Positions 49,994-58,147 of a stretch of 64,000 nucleotides of DNA are shown here, one piece after another. The stretch lies in assembly GCF_001187725.1 (NCBI RefSeq), contig NZ_LGIQ01000017.1, forward strand, positions 1 to 64,000, read 5' to 3'. The notes below the pieces were generated by a model. It was not told where the DNA came from. It searched no databases and saw only the letters and a list, made by a program, of their open reading frames with translations. Source of the stretch: Brevibacillus reuszeri (GTDB lineage: Bacteria > Bacillota > Bacilli > Brevibacillales > Brevibacillaceae). A program made the translations under genes and the position numbers. How positions within the stretch are numbered: position 1 is the stretch's first letter; each line of letters starts with the position of its first letter.

Positions 49994-50023
49994 TTGACTT
50001 TCAGATGCCTATCCGAGTATTAT
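49994..50023 (+). promoter_or_regulatory. Sigma-A promoter of rpsD
   Basis: TTGACT (49994-49999), 18-bp spacer and TATTAT (50018-50023). Transcription would start near 50030, about 200 nt before rpsD. Confidence 0.6.
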
Positions 50024-50029
50024 TTATTG

Positions 50030-50228
50030 TATGTGTACAGGGTAGCATTGATTGTAGGTAAAAACGGAAGGATACATCCTCTTAGTTCCCTCCCTTTCAG
50101 GCAGCGGCTGAACTACCTGTGAGGAGCACGATGCGGAAACGCTACCGTCTGAAGTTCGTGTAGATAAAGTAGGAACTAACCTGCCGGAAGTAAACACCTG
50201 CGAATCCATATTAAAGGAGAATGAAATT
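50030..50228 (+). promoter_or_regulatory. Long leader of rpsD, probable S4 autoregulatory site
   Basis: A leader of about 200 nt without a meaningful ORF. It contains several short complementary stretches and ends in AAAGGAG before the ATG. In B. subtilis, S4 represses rpsD by binding a structured leader of similar length; the same control is likely. The structure was not computed. Confidence 0.45.
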
Positions 50229-50828
50229 ATGTCACGTTACACAGGACCTCGTCACAAACTGGCCCGTCGTCTGGGTATCTCCCTCGATGGTACAGGCAAA
50301 GACATCAAACGCAACTATCCTCCTGGTCAACACGGTCAAAACAACCGTCGCAAACTGAGCGAGTATGGTCTTCAGTTGCAAGAAAAGCAAAAGCTGCGCC
50401 ACATGTTTGGCCTTAACGAAAAACAATTCCGTCGCACTTTCGACCATGCTAACAAAATGGCTGGCGTAGTGGGCGAAAACTTCATGAAATTGCTGGAATC
50501 CCGCCTGGATAACGTAGTTTACCGTATGGGCTTTGCACCAACTCGCCCTGCTGCTCGTCAGCTGGTAAACCATGGTCACTTCCTGGTAAACGGCAAAAAA
50601 GTGAACATCCCATCCTACCGTGTACAACCGGGTGATGTGATCACTATTCGTGAGAAGTCCCGTGGTCTGCAATTGATTAAGGACTCCCTGGAAAGCCGCA
50701 ACTTCCTGCCGAACTACATCACATTCAACGATGCTGCAGCTGAAGGTACCTTCACTCGTCTCCCAGACCGTGAAGAAATGCCAGCTGAAATCAACGAAGT
50801 TCTGATCGTTGAGTTCTACAGCCGTTAA
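50229..50828 (+). CDS. rpsD: Small subunit ribosomal protein S4
   Basis: A complete S4 of 199 residues, an early assembly protein of the 30S subunit that binds the 5' domain of 16S rRNA. The N-terminus SRYTGPRHKLARRLGISLDG and LQLQEKQKLRHMFGL are followed by the S4 RNA-binding domain (SRLDNVVYRMGFAPTRPAARQLVNHGHFLVNGKKV). It lacks the zinc-binding cysteines found in some S4 paralogues. Codon use is strongly biased, as for a highly expressed gene. AAAGGAG lies 8 nt before the ATG. The next gene has its own promoter, so rpsD is monocistronic. Confidence 0.97.
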   Translation: MSRYTGPRHKLARRLGISLDGTGKDIKRNYPPGQHGQNNRRKLSEYGLQLQEKQKLRHMFGLNEKQFRRTFDHANKMAGVVGENFMKLLESRLDNVVYRMGFAPTRPAARQLVNHGHFLVNGKKVNIPSYRVQPGDVITIREKSRGLQLIKDSLESRNFLPNYITFNDAAAEGTFTRLPDREEMPAEINEVLIVEFYSR

Positions 50829-50840
50829 TCGTTTGAGGAT

Positions 50841-50876
50841 AAAAAGAGTAGCGCCGCTCGTCGGCCTGCTCTTTTT
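50841..50876 (+). terminator. Rho-independent terminator of rpsD
   Basis: An 11-bp stem (AAAAAGAGTAG with CTGCTCTTTTT, one G-T pair) and a GC-rich inner stem, ending in a T run. Confidence 0.83.
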
Positions 50877-51039
50877 TGTTTTTCTCCATCCTTCGACTTT
50901 TTTTGCCAACTTTCACCGCCTCACGCTGCCCATCCCTCCCCCATTTTACTTGTTATGTTTCTATGCATGAAAACGATATGTATCCATACAAACTTGACTC
51001 TGTCAACTTCGCAGCTTCTATCCCTACAGGTTCCTCGTA

Positions 51040-51048
51040 TGGTATAAT
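51040..51048 (+). promoter_or_regulatory. Extended -10 promoter of the PBP gene
   Basis: TGG followed by a perfect TATAAT (51043-51048); no -35 is evident. It lies 30 bp upstream of the ATG at 51078. Confidence 0.55.
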
Positions 51049-51077
51049 CAGGGGGTATGCTAGGGGGTCGTAATAAT

Positions 51078-54000
51078 ATGTCGAATAACCACACATCTTC
51101 CTCTGATCCGCCAAAGAAAAAACGCAGACGTAGCCGTGGAAGGACGATTTGGATCATCGTTCAGTTGCTATTTCTGCTAGGGCTCATGGGAGCCGCGGTT
51201 GCAGGGGGAATCGTGACAGGTTATGTTGCCGCTCTCGTCAAGGACGAGCCAGTGCGCAACAAAGCGGAATTGGAAAACAAAATTTTCACGAACTATCTTA
51301 CCGGATTCGCCTACTATAATGACGGCTCTCTCATCGGCCAATTACGTGCAGAAGAGGGAGATCGGCGATTGGTGAAAAAACCAGATGTTTCTCCCTATCT
51401 CATTAATGCCATCATCGCAACCGAGGACAAAACTTTCTACCACCATAATGGGGTATCCTTTCAGTCCACGTTGCGCGGAGCGATTCAGGAATTTACCAAT
51501 CAGCCTGTAGTAACCGGTGGTAGTACGATCACACAGCAGCTTGTAAAAAATACGATTCTCTCTGCCGAAGTCAGCCATTCTCGTAAAATACGGGAAATCT
51601 TCAGTGCGATGCGGATCGAGCGCATGTTTTCCAAGGATCAGATTTTAGAAGCCTATATGAACGAAATTTATTTCGGAAAAAACGCCAACGGCTCCAATGT
51701 CTACGGCGTTCAGGCAGCAGCAAAAGGGATCTTTGGAAAAGATGTAAAAGAACTGAATCTAAGCGAAGGTTCTTATCTAGCAGGCATGATTCAAAACCCG
51801 GGTGCCTACTCTCCTTTTGGCAATGAAAGCTATGCGAAAGGCAAGGAACGCCAAAAAATGGTTTTGGATCGTATGATGGAAAATGGTTATATCACCCAAA
51901 ACCAATACGATGTAGCCTACAAAGCAGATTTGAAGGCCCAATTGGCTAAGCCAACCCAACAGGCTTACCGCGAAGTACCGTTCTTGATGATGGAAATTGA
52001 AGATCGCGCTGCACGTCAGTTGGTTGACGCCGACCTCAAGGAAAAGGGCCGGGACAAGTCGACAATCGGACGTAATGAGTACCGTCAATTAATTGAAGAT
52101 AAGAGACGTGACCTCCTGAGAAAAGGCTACAAGGTGCATACAACGATTAACAAGAGTGTGTATGACATCATGCAAGCTGTCGCAGCTGATCCGAATAACT
52201 TCGGAAAAAATCGTTCGTATACGATTCGCCGCTCAAACGGGAAAACAGAGAAAATCGAGAACGCTCTGGAAGAAGTCGGCGCAATGCTGATTCACAACAA
52301 AACGGGCGCTATTCTCGGAATGATAGGTGGACGTGACTTTAAAGTCGAGCAAACCAACCATGCTACCGCTCCACGCCAGCCTGGTTCGGCGATGAAGCCG
52401 CTCGCTGCTTATGCGCCAGCATTTGAGCTCGGCATTTTGCAGCCTGCCTCACCACTGGATGACTCCCCAGTGCTGCTTGCAGATGGGCAAAACGGCTCTC
52501 ACCTGCCGAAAAACTGGAACAATAAATGGCAAGGGATCATGAGTGCCCGTGAAGCCTTGCGGATGTCCTGGAACATCCCGGCTATCAAGACGTATTTGAA
52601 GGTCGGCATTCCGACCGCACTTGAGTACGTGAAGAAGATGGGAATCACCACGCTGGTAGACGCGGACAACTACGCTGCTACTGGGGTAATTGGCGGACTT
52701 ACATATGGTACGACCGCTGAGGAAATGACGAATGCCTATGCCACTTTTGCAAATAATGGCTCTTTCGTCGATGCCTACCTCATTGATCGTATCGAGGACA
52801 GCCAAGGAAACATCATTTACCGTCATGAATCACAGCCAGTACAGGTTTACAGTGAGCAGACCTCTTACTTGATTACAGATATGATGCGCTCTGTCGTAAA
52901 TGCAGGTACAGGTACTCATATTCGCAAATTTGTACCTCGTAAAGTAGATGTAGCAGGAAAAACCGGTACAACGAATAACAGCAACGACCTCTGGTTTGTC
53001 GGGTATACACCTGAGCTATCGATGGGTGTGTGGGTAGGCTTTGATGAACCGTACCCGATGCCGGATGCTGACAAGTACGTGCCAATGGCCGTCTGGGGCA
53101 AGGTCATGAAAGAAATTATCGAGAAGCAGCCTGCGCTCTCTCCACCTGATTCTACCTTTAAAAAACCGGAAGGAATCGTAACAGCAACCGTCGACTCAAA
53201 GTCCGGTTTGCTGCCGAGCGAGCTTTCCAAAGAAGCAGGTCATACCATTACCGATATTTTCAACCGTAAATTTGTCCCTACAAAAGTAGATGACACGCAC
53301 CAAAAAGCACGCTTGATTACGTACAACGGTGAAAGATATTTGGCAAAAGAAGGAACACCGGATGATTTTGTAACGGAGGGCGTCTTCTACCGTTCACCTG
53401 ATCCGCTTCCAACCAAAGAGCAAATTCAAGCCAAGAATTCTAAAGTGGCTGTACAGCCGCCTGACTGGGAACAGCGTCTACCTGATCGTGAGGACCCACG
53501 TACAGAAGTAGGAGGAGCGCCTTCTGCACCAAGCGGACTTACTGCTAGCAACAACGGCAAACAGGTCGTGCTCAGCTGGCAGTCTGGCAAGGAAGCTGAC
53601 TTGCTGGGCTATCGCGTCTATCGCGCTGATACACAAAACGGTTTTGTTCACGTCTCCACTGTGAAAGACCCGTCCGTACTGTCCTTCGAAGCAGGTGCTG
53701 GAGGAAATTTCGGCTACTATGTTACTTCTGTTGATATTTCCGGTAATGAATCTCAGCCTTCTGCGATTGCGACAGTCGGTTCCGGTTCGCATACATGGGA
53801 GCTTCCTGATCCGAATGCCGGTTCGGAATTCCCGGATGGAAATACAACCAATCCTGGCTCTAACAACGGTCAAACATCTCCACCAGAAACAACGCCGACT
53901 GATAACCAGGGAAGCAACGGAGCAGGTACGCCAAATGCAGTTCCTCCTTCCGCTCCGAAATCGTTGTCAATCAAGGCGAATGGCGGTAGCCTGAAGCTTC

Positions 54001-54209
54001 AATGGAAAGAGAACAAATCGTCGGAACAAGTTATTGCCTACAATATTTACTTCAGCCCAGACGCAGCAAGCGGCTATTTGCTCCTCGACACTGTGTCGGC
54101 GACGAGCTACACCCATACCACAAACGTAACAAACGGCGTCTACTACGTAACCGCAGTCAATAGTTACGGAGAATCGTCACAATCTAACAACGTATCCGCC
54201 ACACCATAG
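51078..54209 (+). CDS. Class A penicillin-binding protein (PBP1A type) with two fibronectin type III domains
   Basis: A 1043-residue bifunctional peptidoglycan synthase. A cytoplasmic basic tail (KKKRRRSRGR) and one membrane helix (residues about 24-51) precede a GT51 glycosyltransferase domain: EDKTFYHHNG, GGSTITQQLVKN, RKIREIFSAMRIER, NEIYFG. The transpeptidase domain has the motifs SAMK (active Ser), SWN and KTGT. The C-terminal 230 residues hold two FnIII-like modules (about 823-905 and 955-1043; LSWQSGKEADLLGYRVYRA and LQWKENKSSEQVIAYNIYF), joined by a Gly/Pro/Asn/Thr-rich linker. I chose the ATG at 51078; GGGGG lies 10 nt upstream. The product is anchored in the membrane, facing outward. 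Confidence 0.94.
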   Translation: MSNNHTSSSDPPKKKRRRSRGRTIWIIVQLLFLLGLMGAAVAGGIVTGYVAALVKDEPVRNKAELENKIFTNYLTGFAYYNDGSLIGQLRAEEGDRRLVKKPDVSPYLINAIIATEDKTFYHHNGVSFQSTLRGAIQEFTNQPVVTGGSTITQQLVKNTILSAEVSHSRKIREIFSAMRIERMFSKDQILEAYMNEIYFGKNANGSNVYGVQAAAKGIFGKDVKELNLSEGSYLAGMIQNPGAYSPFGNESYAKGKERQKMVLDRMMENGYITQNQYDVAYKADLKAQLAKPTQQAYREVPFLMMEIEDRAARQLVDADLKEKGRDKSTIGRNEYRQLIEDKRRDLLRKGYKVHTTINKSVYDIMQAVAADPNNFGKNRSYTIRRSNGKTEKIENALEEVGAMLIHNKTGAILGMIGGRDFKVEQTNHATAPRQPGSAMKPLAAYAPAFELGILQPASPLDDSPVLLADGQNGSHLPKNWNNKWQGIMSAREALRMSWNIPAIKTYLKVGIPTALEYVKKMGITTLVDADNYAATGVIGGLTYGTTAEEMTNAYATFANNGSFVDAYLIDRIEDSQGNIIYRHESQPVQVYSEQTSYLITDMMRSVVNAGTGTHIRKFVPRKVDVAGKTGTTNNSNDLWFVGYTPELSMGVWVGFDEPYPMPDADKYVPMAVWGKVMKEIIEKQPALSPPDSTFKKPEGIVTATVDSKSGLLPSELSKEAGHTITDIFNRKFVPTKVDDTHQKARLITYNGERYLAKEGTPDDFVTEGVFYRSPDPLPTKEQIQAKNSKVAVQPPDWEQRLPDREDPRTEVGGAPSAPSGLTASNNGKQVVLSWQSGKEADLLGYRVYRADTQNGFVHVSTVKDPSVLSFEAGAGGNFGYYVTSVDISGNESQPSAIATVGSGSHTWELPDPNAGSEFPDGNTTNPGSNNGQTSPPETTPTDNQGSNGAGTPNAVPPSAPKSLSIKANGGSLKLQWKENKSSEQVIAYNIYFSPDAASGYLLLDTVSATSYTHTTNVTNGVYYVTAVNSYGESSQSNNVSATP

Positions 54210-54231
54210 AATAGACTTACAGCAAGAGCTC

Positions 54232-54264
54232 ACAGAGATGGTTATCACACCATCTCTGTTTTTT
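54232..54264 (+). terminator. Rho-independent terminator of the PBP gene
   Basis: A perfect 10-bp stem (54232-54241 with 54250-54259) with an 8-nt loop, then T6. Confidence 0.85.
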
Positions 54265-54291
54265 ACACAAAGGCAAAAACGGGAGGTACGA

Positions 54292-54924
54292 ATGGACCAC
54301 GTCAAGCGCTATTATTCAACGAGCATGACTGTGAATGGAAAAGAACTGTTCATTGAAGGTCCCATTTCTGGAAGCGAGCTGGCATCCTTGCGATTTGATG
54401 AGGGGCTAAAGGCTTTTCGTGTTCCAGAACAACAGCATGAGGCACTCATCGAAATCGCAGATTTGCCTGAAGGCAGAATTATAGTGGCCCGCGAGGATGA
54501 TCTCGTTCTCGGATACGTCACCTTTCTCCATCCTGATCCACTTGAACGATGGTCCCAGGCGAAGCTGCCCGATCTTCTGGAGCTGGGCGCAATCGAAATC
54601 TGTCAATCGGCTCGAGCAGGCGGTGTAGCAAAAAAGCTGCTTGAAGTCGCCTTTTTGGATGATGCCATGGAAGACTACATCGTGATCGCAACAGAGTATT
54701 ACTGGCACTGGGACTTGAAAGGAACAGGTCTGGACGTATGGCAATATCGAAAAGTAATGGAAAAGGTGATGGGCAGTGTCGGTATGAGCTGGGTAGCGAC
54801 GGACGATCCCGAAATATGCTCACATCCTGCCAATTGTTTAATGTCTAGAATCGGCAACCGGGTACCTCCAGAAACCGTTGCTCGGTTTGATGCCATTCGT
54901 TTTCAAAATCGTTTTCTGTATTAA
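54292..54924 (+). CDS. acuA: Acetyltransferase AcuA
   Basis: A 210-residue GNAT-fold acetyltransferase which in B. subtilis acetylates and inactivates acetyl-CoA synthetase AcsA. The acetyl-CoA region is ICQSARAGGVAKKLLEVAFLDDAM near residue 105, and the C-terminal IATEYYWHWDLKGTGLDVWQYRKVMEKVM is typical of AcuA. I chose the ATG at 54292, directly behind GGGAGGTACGA. It opens acuA-acuB-acuC, with 38 bp before acuB. The usual target gene acsA is not in the window. Confidence 0.92.
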   Translation: MDHVKRYYSTSMTVNGKELFIEGPISGSELASLRFDEGLKAFRVPEQQHEALIEIADLPEGRIIVAREDDLVLGYVTFLHPDPLERWSQAKLPDLLELGAIEICQSARAGGVAKKLLEVAFLDDAMEDYIVIATEYYWHWDLKGTGLDVWQYRKVMEKVMGSVGMSWVATDDPEICSHPANCLMSRIGNRVPPETVARFDAIRFQNRFLY

Positions 54925-54962
54925 TTCTGCCGTTCTCTCTAGGAATAAAGGAGGTCTCTCTC

Positions 54963-55607
54963 ATGCGTGCCCAAGATATCATGCGTAAAACGGTAATTAC
55001 CGTAAATCCGACGACCCCAATCGGGGAAGCACTTCTCCTGCTTAGAGCCAACAGAATCCGGCACCTTCCAGTAATTGAGAGAGACATCCTCGTAGGCATC
55101 GTCTCTGACCGGGACCTGCGGGATGCCCTGCCTTCTCGGCTGCTAACCCATGACGATGATGAAACGGTTCTGCAAAAGCCCGTAGCACAGATCATGAAAA
55201 AGCAGGTCATCACCGCTCACCCGCTTGATTTTATTGAAGATGCCGCCCTTCAGATTTATGAACATAAAATCGGCTCTCTCCCGATTGTCGAGGGCAATCG
55301 ACTCGTAGGCATGATCACTGAGTCCGATCTGTTTTCCAGCTTGATCGAGCTGTTCGGTGTCAACAGGCCCAGCTCCCACATCGAGGTCGAAGTCGATGAT
55401 CGAGTCGGAATGCTCGCGGAAGTAAGTCAAATCTTTCGTGAAGCGCATGTCAATGTCTCCAGCGTAATTGTCTATCCCTGCCAAAAAGCAAATAAAAAGA
55501 ATCTGGTTTTCCGCGTTCAAACCATCGATCCTCGCGCCGTCATGCAGCTTCTCACGGATAAAGGATTTACGGTTATCGGCCCGACGGAAGGAGAGGTATT
55601 CCTGTGA
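54963..55607 (+). CDS. acuB: Acetoin utilisation protein AcuB (CBS-ACT protein)
   Basis: A 214-residue regulatory protein: two CBS domains (about residues 1-55 and 76-130; IMRKTVITVNPTTPIGEAL, LPVIERDILVGIVSDRDL and IMKKQVITAHPLDFIEDAAL, LPIVEGNRLVGMITESDL) and a C-terminal ACT domain (IEVEVDDRVGMLAEVSQIFR). Such domains bind adenine nucleotides and amino acids. Its exact effect on AcuA or AcuC is unknown. GGAGGTC precedes the ATG. The stop overlaps acuC by 4 bp. Confidence 0.92.
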   Translation: MRAQDIMRKTVITVNPTTPIGEALLLLRANRIRHLPVIERDILVGIVSDRDLRDALPSRLLTHDDDETVLQKPVAQIMKKQVITAHPLDFIEDAALQIYEHKIGSLPIVEGNRLVGMITESDLFSSLIELFGVNRPSSHIEVEVDDRVGMLAEVSQIFREAHVNVSSVIVYPCQKANKKNLVFRVQTIDPRAVMQLLTDKGFTVIGPTEGEVFL

Positions 55608-56770
55608 GCCGCAATGCTCGTCTGATCTACTCTCCGGACTACACGCAATATTATTTTCACGATGATCATCCATTTAACCAGCGTCGTTTGCTCCTTACCC
55701 ACGATCTGATGAGCAGCTTTGGAATTCTCACCGAGTCAGACATCCTTGCTCCCCGTATTGCCACTGAGGGGGAACTCACCCTCGTTCATGACCCTCGCTA
55801 CATTCAGTTTGTGCGCGATCAGGGGCACAGTGAAAAAGAGCTTCCTCAAGCGGCAAGCTACGGTTTGGGCACGGAAGACGTTCCCTGCTTTACCAATATG
55901 CATGAGTCCTCAGCACTCATCGTTGGCGGCACTCTGAATGCAGTCGATGCTGTTATGAAGGGGCAGACGGAGCACGCATTTAATCCTGCTGGTGGATTGC
56001 ATCACGCCTTTTCTGGTCGTGCCTCGGGATTTTGCATTTACAACGATTGCTCTGTGGCGATTGCTTACATGCGAAAGCACTGGAATGCTCGGGTTCTGTA
56101 TATCGACACTGATGCTCACCATGGGGACGGTGTGCAATGGTCCTTTTACGACGATCCGAATGTACTGACCGTGTCCATGCACGAAACGGGTAAGTACTTA
56201 TTTCCGGGCACGGGTAATACAACAGAGCGCGGGGACGGATCTGGATATGGCTATTCAATTAACGTCCCGTTGGATGCGTTTACAGAGGACGATTCGTTTT
56301 TGGATATTTATCACGAGCTGGTAACCAAGCTAGTGAAAGGGTTCAAGCCTGACGTCATTTTGACGCAAAATGGCTGTGACGCGCACGCGTATGATCCCCT
56401 CACCCACCTTTCCTGTACGATGAAGATTTATCAGGAGATTCCCCGGCTCGCCCATCGCTTGGCCCATGAATATTGTGAGGGGCGCTGGATCGCTGTCGGT
56501 GGCGGCGGGTACGATATTTGGCGAGTCGTTCCTCGCGCCTGGACCTTGCTCTGGAGCGAAATGAGCGATCAGCCACTCAGTGATCAACCACTCCCCAAAG
56601 AGTGGCTGGAGCGTTGGCAGCCGCAGTCTGAGCTAGGATTGCCAGCCCGTCTATTTGATGAGGGGTTTCCTGTGATCCCACGCCGCGCAGAAATTACGGA
56701 AAAAAATCGGCTGACGCTGGAGCGGGCAATCATGTATGCGCCTACCGGGACGGAAGATACCAGTAAGTAA
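55604..56770 (+). CDS. acuC: Acetoin utilisation protein AcuC (class I/II histone deacetylase-like)
   Basis: A 388-residue zinc-dependent deacetylase of the HDAC superfamily that reverses AcuA acetylation of AcsA. Family motifs: FNPAGGLHHAF (catalytic His pair), IDTDAHHGDGVQWSFYD (zinc Asp and His) and ILTQNGCDAHAYDPL (zinc Asp), with GGGGYD near 308. The start is GTG at 55604, overlapping acuB as GTGA, so translation is coupled. In B. subtilis acsA diverges from this operon; here it is absent, so AcsA must be encoded elsewhere. Confidence 0.94.
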   Translation: MSRNARLIYSPDYTQYYFHDDHPFNQRRLLLTHDLMSSFGILTESDILAPRIATEGELTLVHDPRYIQFVRDQGHSEKELPQAASYGLGTEDVPCFTNMHESSALIVGGTLNAVDAVMKGQTEHAFNPAGGLHHAFSGRASGFCIYNDCSVAIAYMRKHWNARVLYIDTDAHHGDGVQWSFYDDPNVLTVSMHETGKYLFPGTGNTTERGDGSGYGYSINVPLDAFTEDDSFLDIYHELVTKLVKGFKPDVILTQNGCDAHAYDPLTHLSCTMKIYQEIPRLAHRLAHEYCEGRWIAVGGGGYDIWRVVPRAWTLLWSEMSDQPLSDQPLPKEWLERWQPQSELGLPARLFDEGFPVIPRRAEITEKNRLTLERAIMYAPTGTEDTSK

Positions 56771-56807
56771 CGGAAGGGATAACACCCTTAATCGGTCGAT
56801 AGCGGGA

Positions 56808-56857
56808 AACAGCGGTGGTCTACAGACCTGAACATAATGTCTTGGACTGCCGCTGTT
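56808..56857 (+). terminator. Terminator-like hairpin after acuC
   Basis: A 13-bp stem (AACAGCGGTGGTC with GACTGCCGCTGTT, two G-T pairs) and a 24-nt loop; only a weak T tract follows. From here to 57111 the sequence is AT-rich with no ORF or motif that I can name. Confidence 0.5.
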
Positions 56858-57111
56858 GTTATGGAACGAGCATTCATCACCATAAATCAGACATGAGTGA
56901 TCTTCAAATATATTTATTCCTTTGTTGAATATAATCTAACGTTTGCTATTCCTTCTTCGCATCTCCAAAATATCGTTGATCCTCTCTCCCGTAGCAAAAC
57001 GTTTCTCTTCTCCCCTCTCCTTGGTTACCATCAAACTGGGTTCACTAGATAAGCGATTGTTGCGATTGAGAAAAGGAATTTATACGCCATAAAAATGTAT
57101 TCCGCGAACAC

Positions 57112-57130
57112 CTGCTTAAGGCAAGCAGGA
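57112..57130 (+). repeat. 7-bp hairpin in the leader of the DUF4386 gene
   Basis: CCTGCTT (57112-57118) and AAGCAGG (57124-57130) are perfect inverted repeats directly before AAGGAGG (57133-57139). The hairpin could tune access to the ribosome site. Confidence 0.35.
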
Positions 57131-57141
57131 TAAGGAGGTTC

Positions 57142-57843
57142 ATGATGGTGAGGAAGAGTATAAATTCGGACAGAAGATCTGCAGTAATTATCGGGGTTTT
57201 GATATTGGCAGGAGTGGTTGCAGGCTTATTTAGTGTTGTTCCCGTTATCGATGGAGCAGATTACCTTGTCGAGGCATCTACAAATTCAAATCAGGTACTA
57301 CTAGGAGCATTTTTCCAGTTGCTCATGGTTGTTTCCTATGTTGGTATTCCGATTTGGCTGTATCCGATATTGAGCAAGCATAATAAAGGCTTCGCTCTTG
57401 GATCGGTTGCTTTTGGCATCATTGCTGGTGTGTTCATTATGATCGGTGTGATCACTCTTCTGTTGCTATTGACATTAAGCCACGAATTCGCAAAAACTGG
57501 AGCTCTGGACAGCTCGTTCGTTCAGATCCTGGGTGGATTGTTACGGGAAGGACGCGATTTGGTGAACCATGTGGCAACAACACTGGCATTTGTTTTGGCT
57601 ATGTTCTTTTTTACCTGCGTATTTTACCAAACCAGATTAGTTCCACGTTGGTTGTCCGCTTTGGGTCTTATTGGATCTGTATTATCGATATTGGCAAGCT
57701 TACTTTTTATGATTCGCTTCATCGGTCTGGATGCAGCCTACATGATGTTGAACCTTCCAATAGCGCTTCAACAATTGATTTTGGCTATTTGGTTAATTAT
57801 GAAAGGATTCAGCCAGGTGAAACAGGATCCTGTATTCCATTGA
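57142..57843 (+). CDS. DUF4386 family membrane protein
   Basis: A 233-residue integral membrane protein with about six helices, including IGVLILAGVVAGLFSVVPVI, VLLGAFFQLLMVVSYVGIPIWLY, GSVAFGIIAGVFIMIGVITLLLLL and WLSALGLIGSVLSILASLLFMI. The layout and the LYPILSKHNKGFALG loop match DUF4386, a family without known function. AAGGAGG lies just before an ATGATG pair. The gene and its flanks look more AT-rich than neighbouring acuC and the nucleosidase gene, and it breaks the acuABC-to-ccpA neighbourhood, so recent acquisition is possible. Confidence 0.8.
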   Translation: MMVRKSINSDRRSAVIIGVLILAGVVAGLFSVVPVIDGADYLVEASTNSNQVLLGAFFQLLMVVSYVGIPIWLYPILSKHNKGFALGSVAFGIIAGVFIMIGVITLLLLLTLSHEFAKTGALDSSFVQILGGLLREGRDLVNHVATTLAFVLAMFFFTCVFYQTRLVPRWLSALGLIGSVLSILASLLFMIRFIGLDAAYMMLNLPIALQQLILAIWLIMKGFSQVKQDPVFH

Positions 57844-58099
57844 GTTGACATAGTTGTAAGGAAGCTTTGATCAGTTTTTCTCATCCTTCATCAACTGTAA
57901 CGGAATGAATCGGATACAGTTCCACTCTAGTTCATACTGTTGTAGCGCTGTTAAAGCAGCCCTTCTGTCACGCGAGAGCAGGGCTTACCTTACAGCATTT
58001 CATGGACTTCGCGAATTTCATCTCCGTACATTACGTTCGCGAAAAAATTGTTTCTTCCTTTATTTGTAACTGTATCACTTTATTTTCTCCGCAACACAA

Positions 58100-58129
58100 A
58101 AAACGACCTCTCCGAAGAGAAGCCGTTTT
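58100..58129 (-). terminator. Rho-independent terminator of the nucleosidase-glutaredoxin gene
   Basis: An imperfect stem (AAAACG...CGTTTT outside, CTCT/AGAG inside) with a T run on the minus strand. Between it and the DUF4386 stop, the 57844-58099 stretch has only the weak hairpin AGCCCT/AGGGCT (57958-57985). Confidence 0.65.
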
Positions 58130-58147
58130 CCATCGATTTGATCCTCT

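Noticed and set aside
50232..50909. Minus-strand open frame of 225 codons
   Set aside because: It is the exact antisense of rpsD, whose identity is certain.
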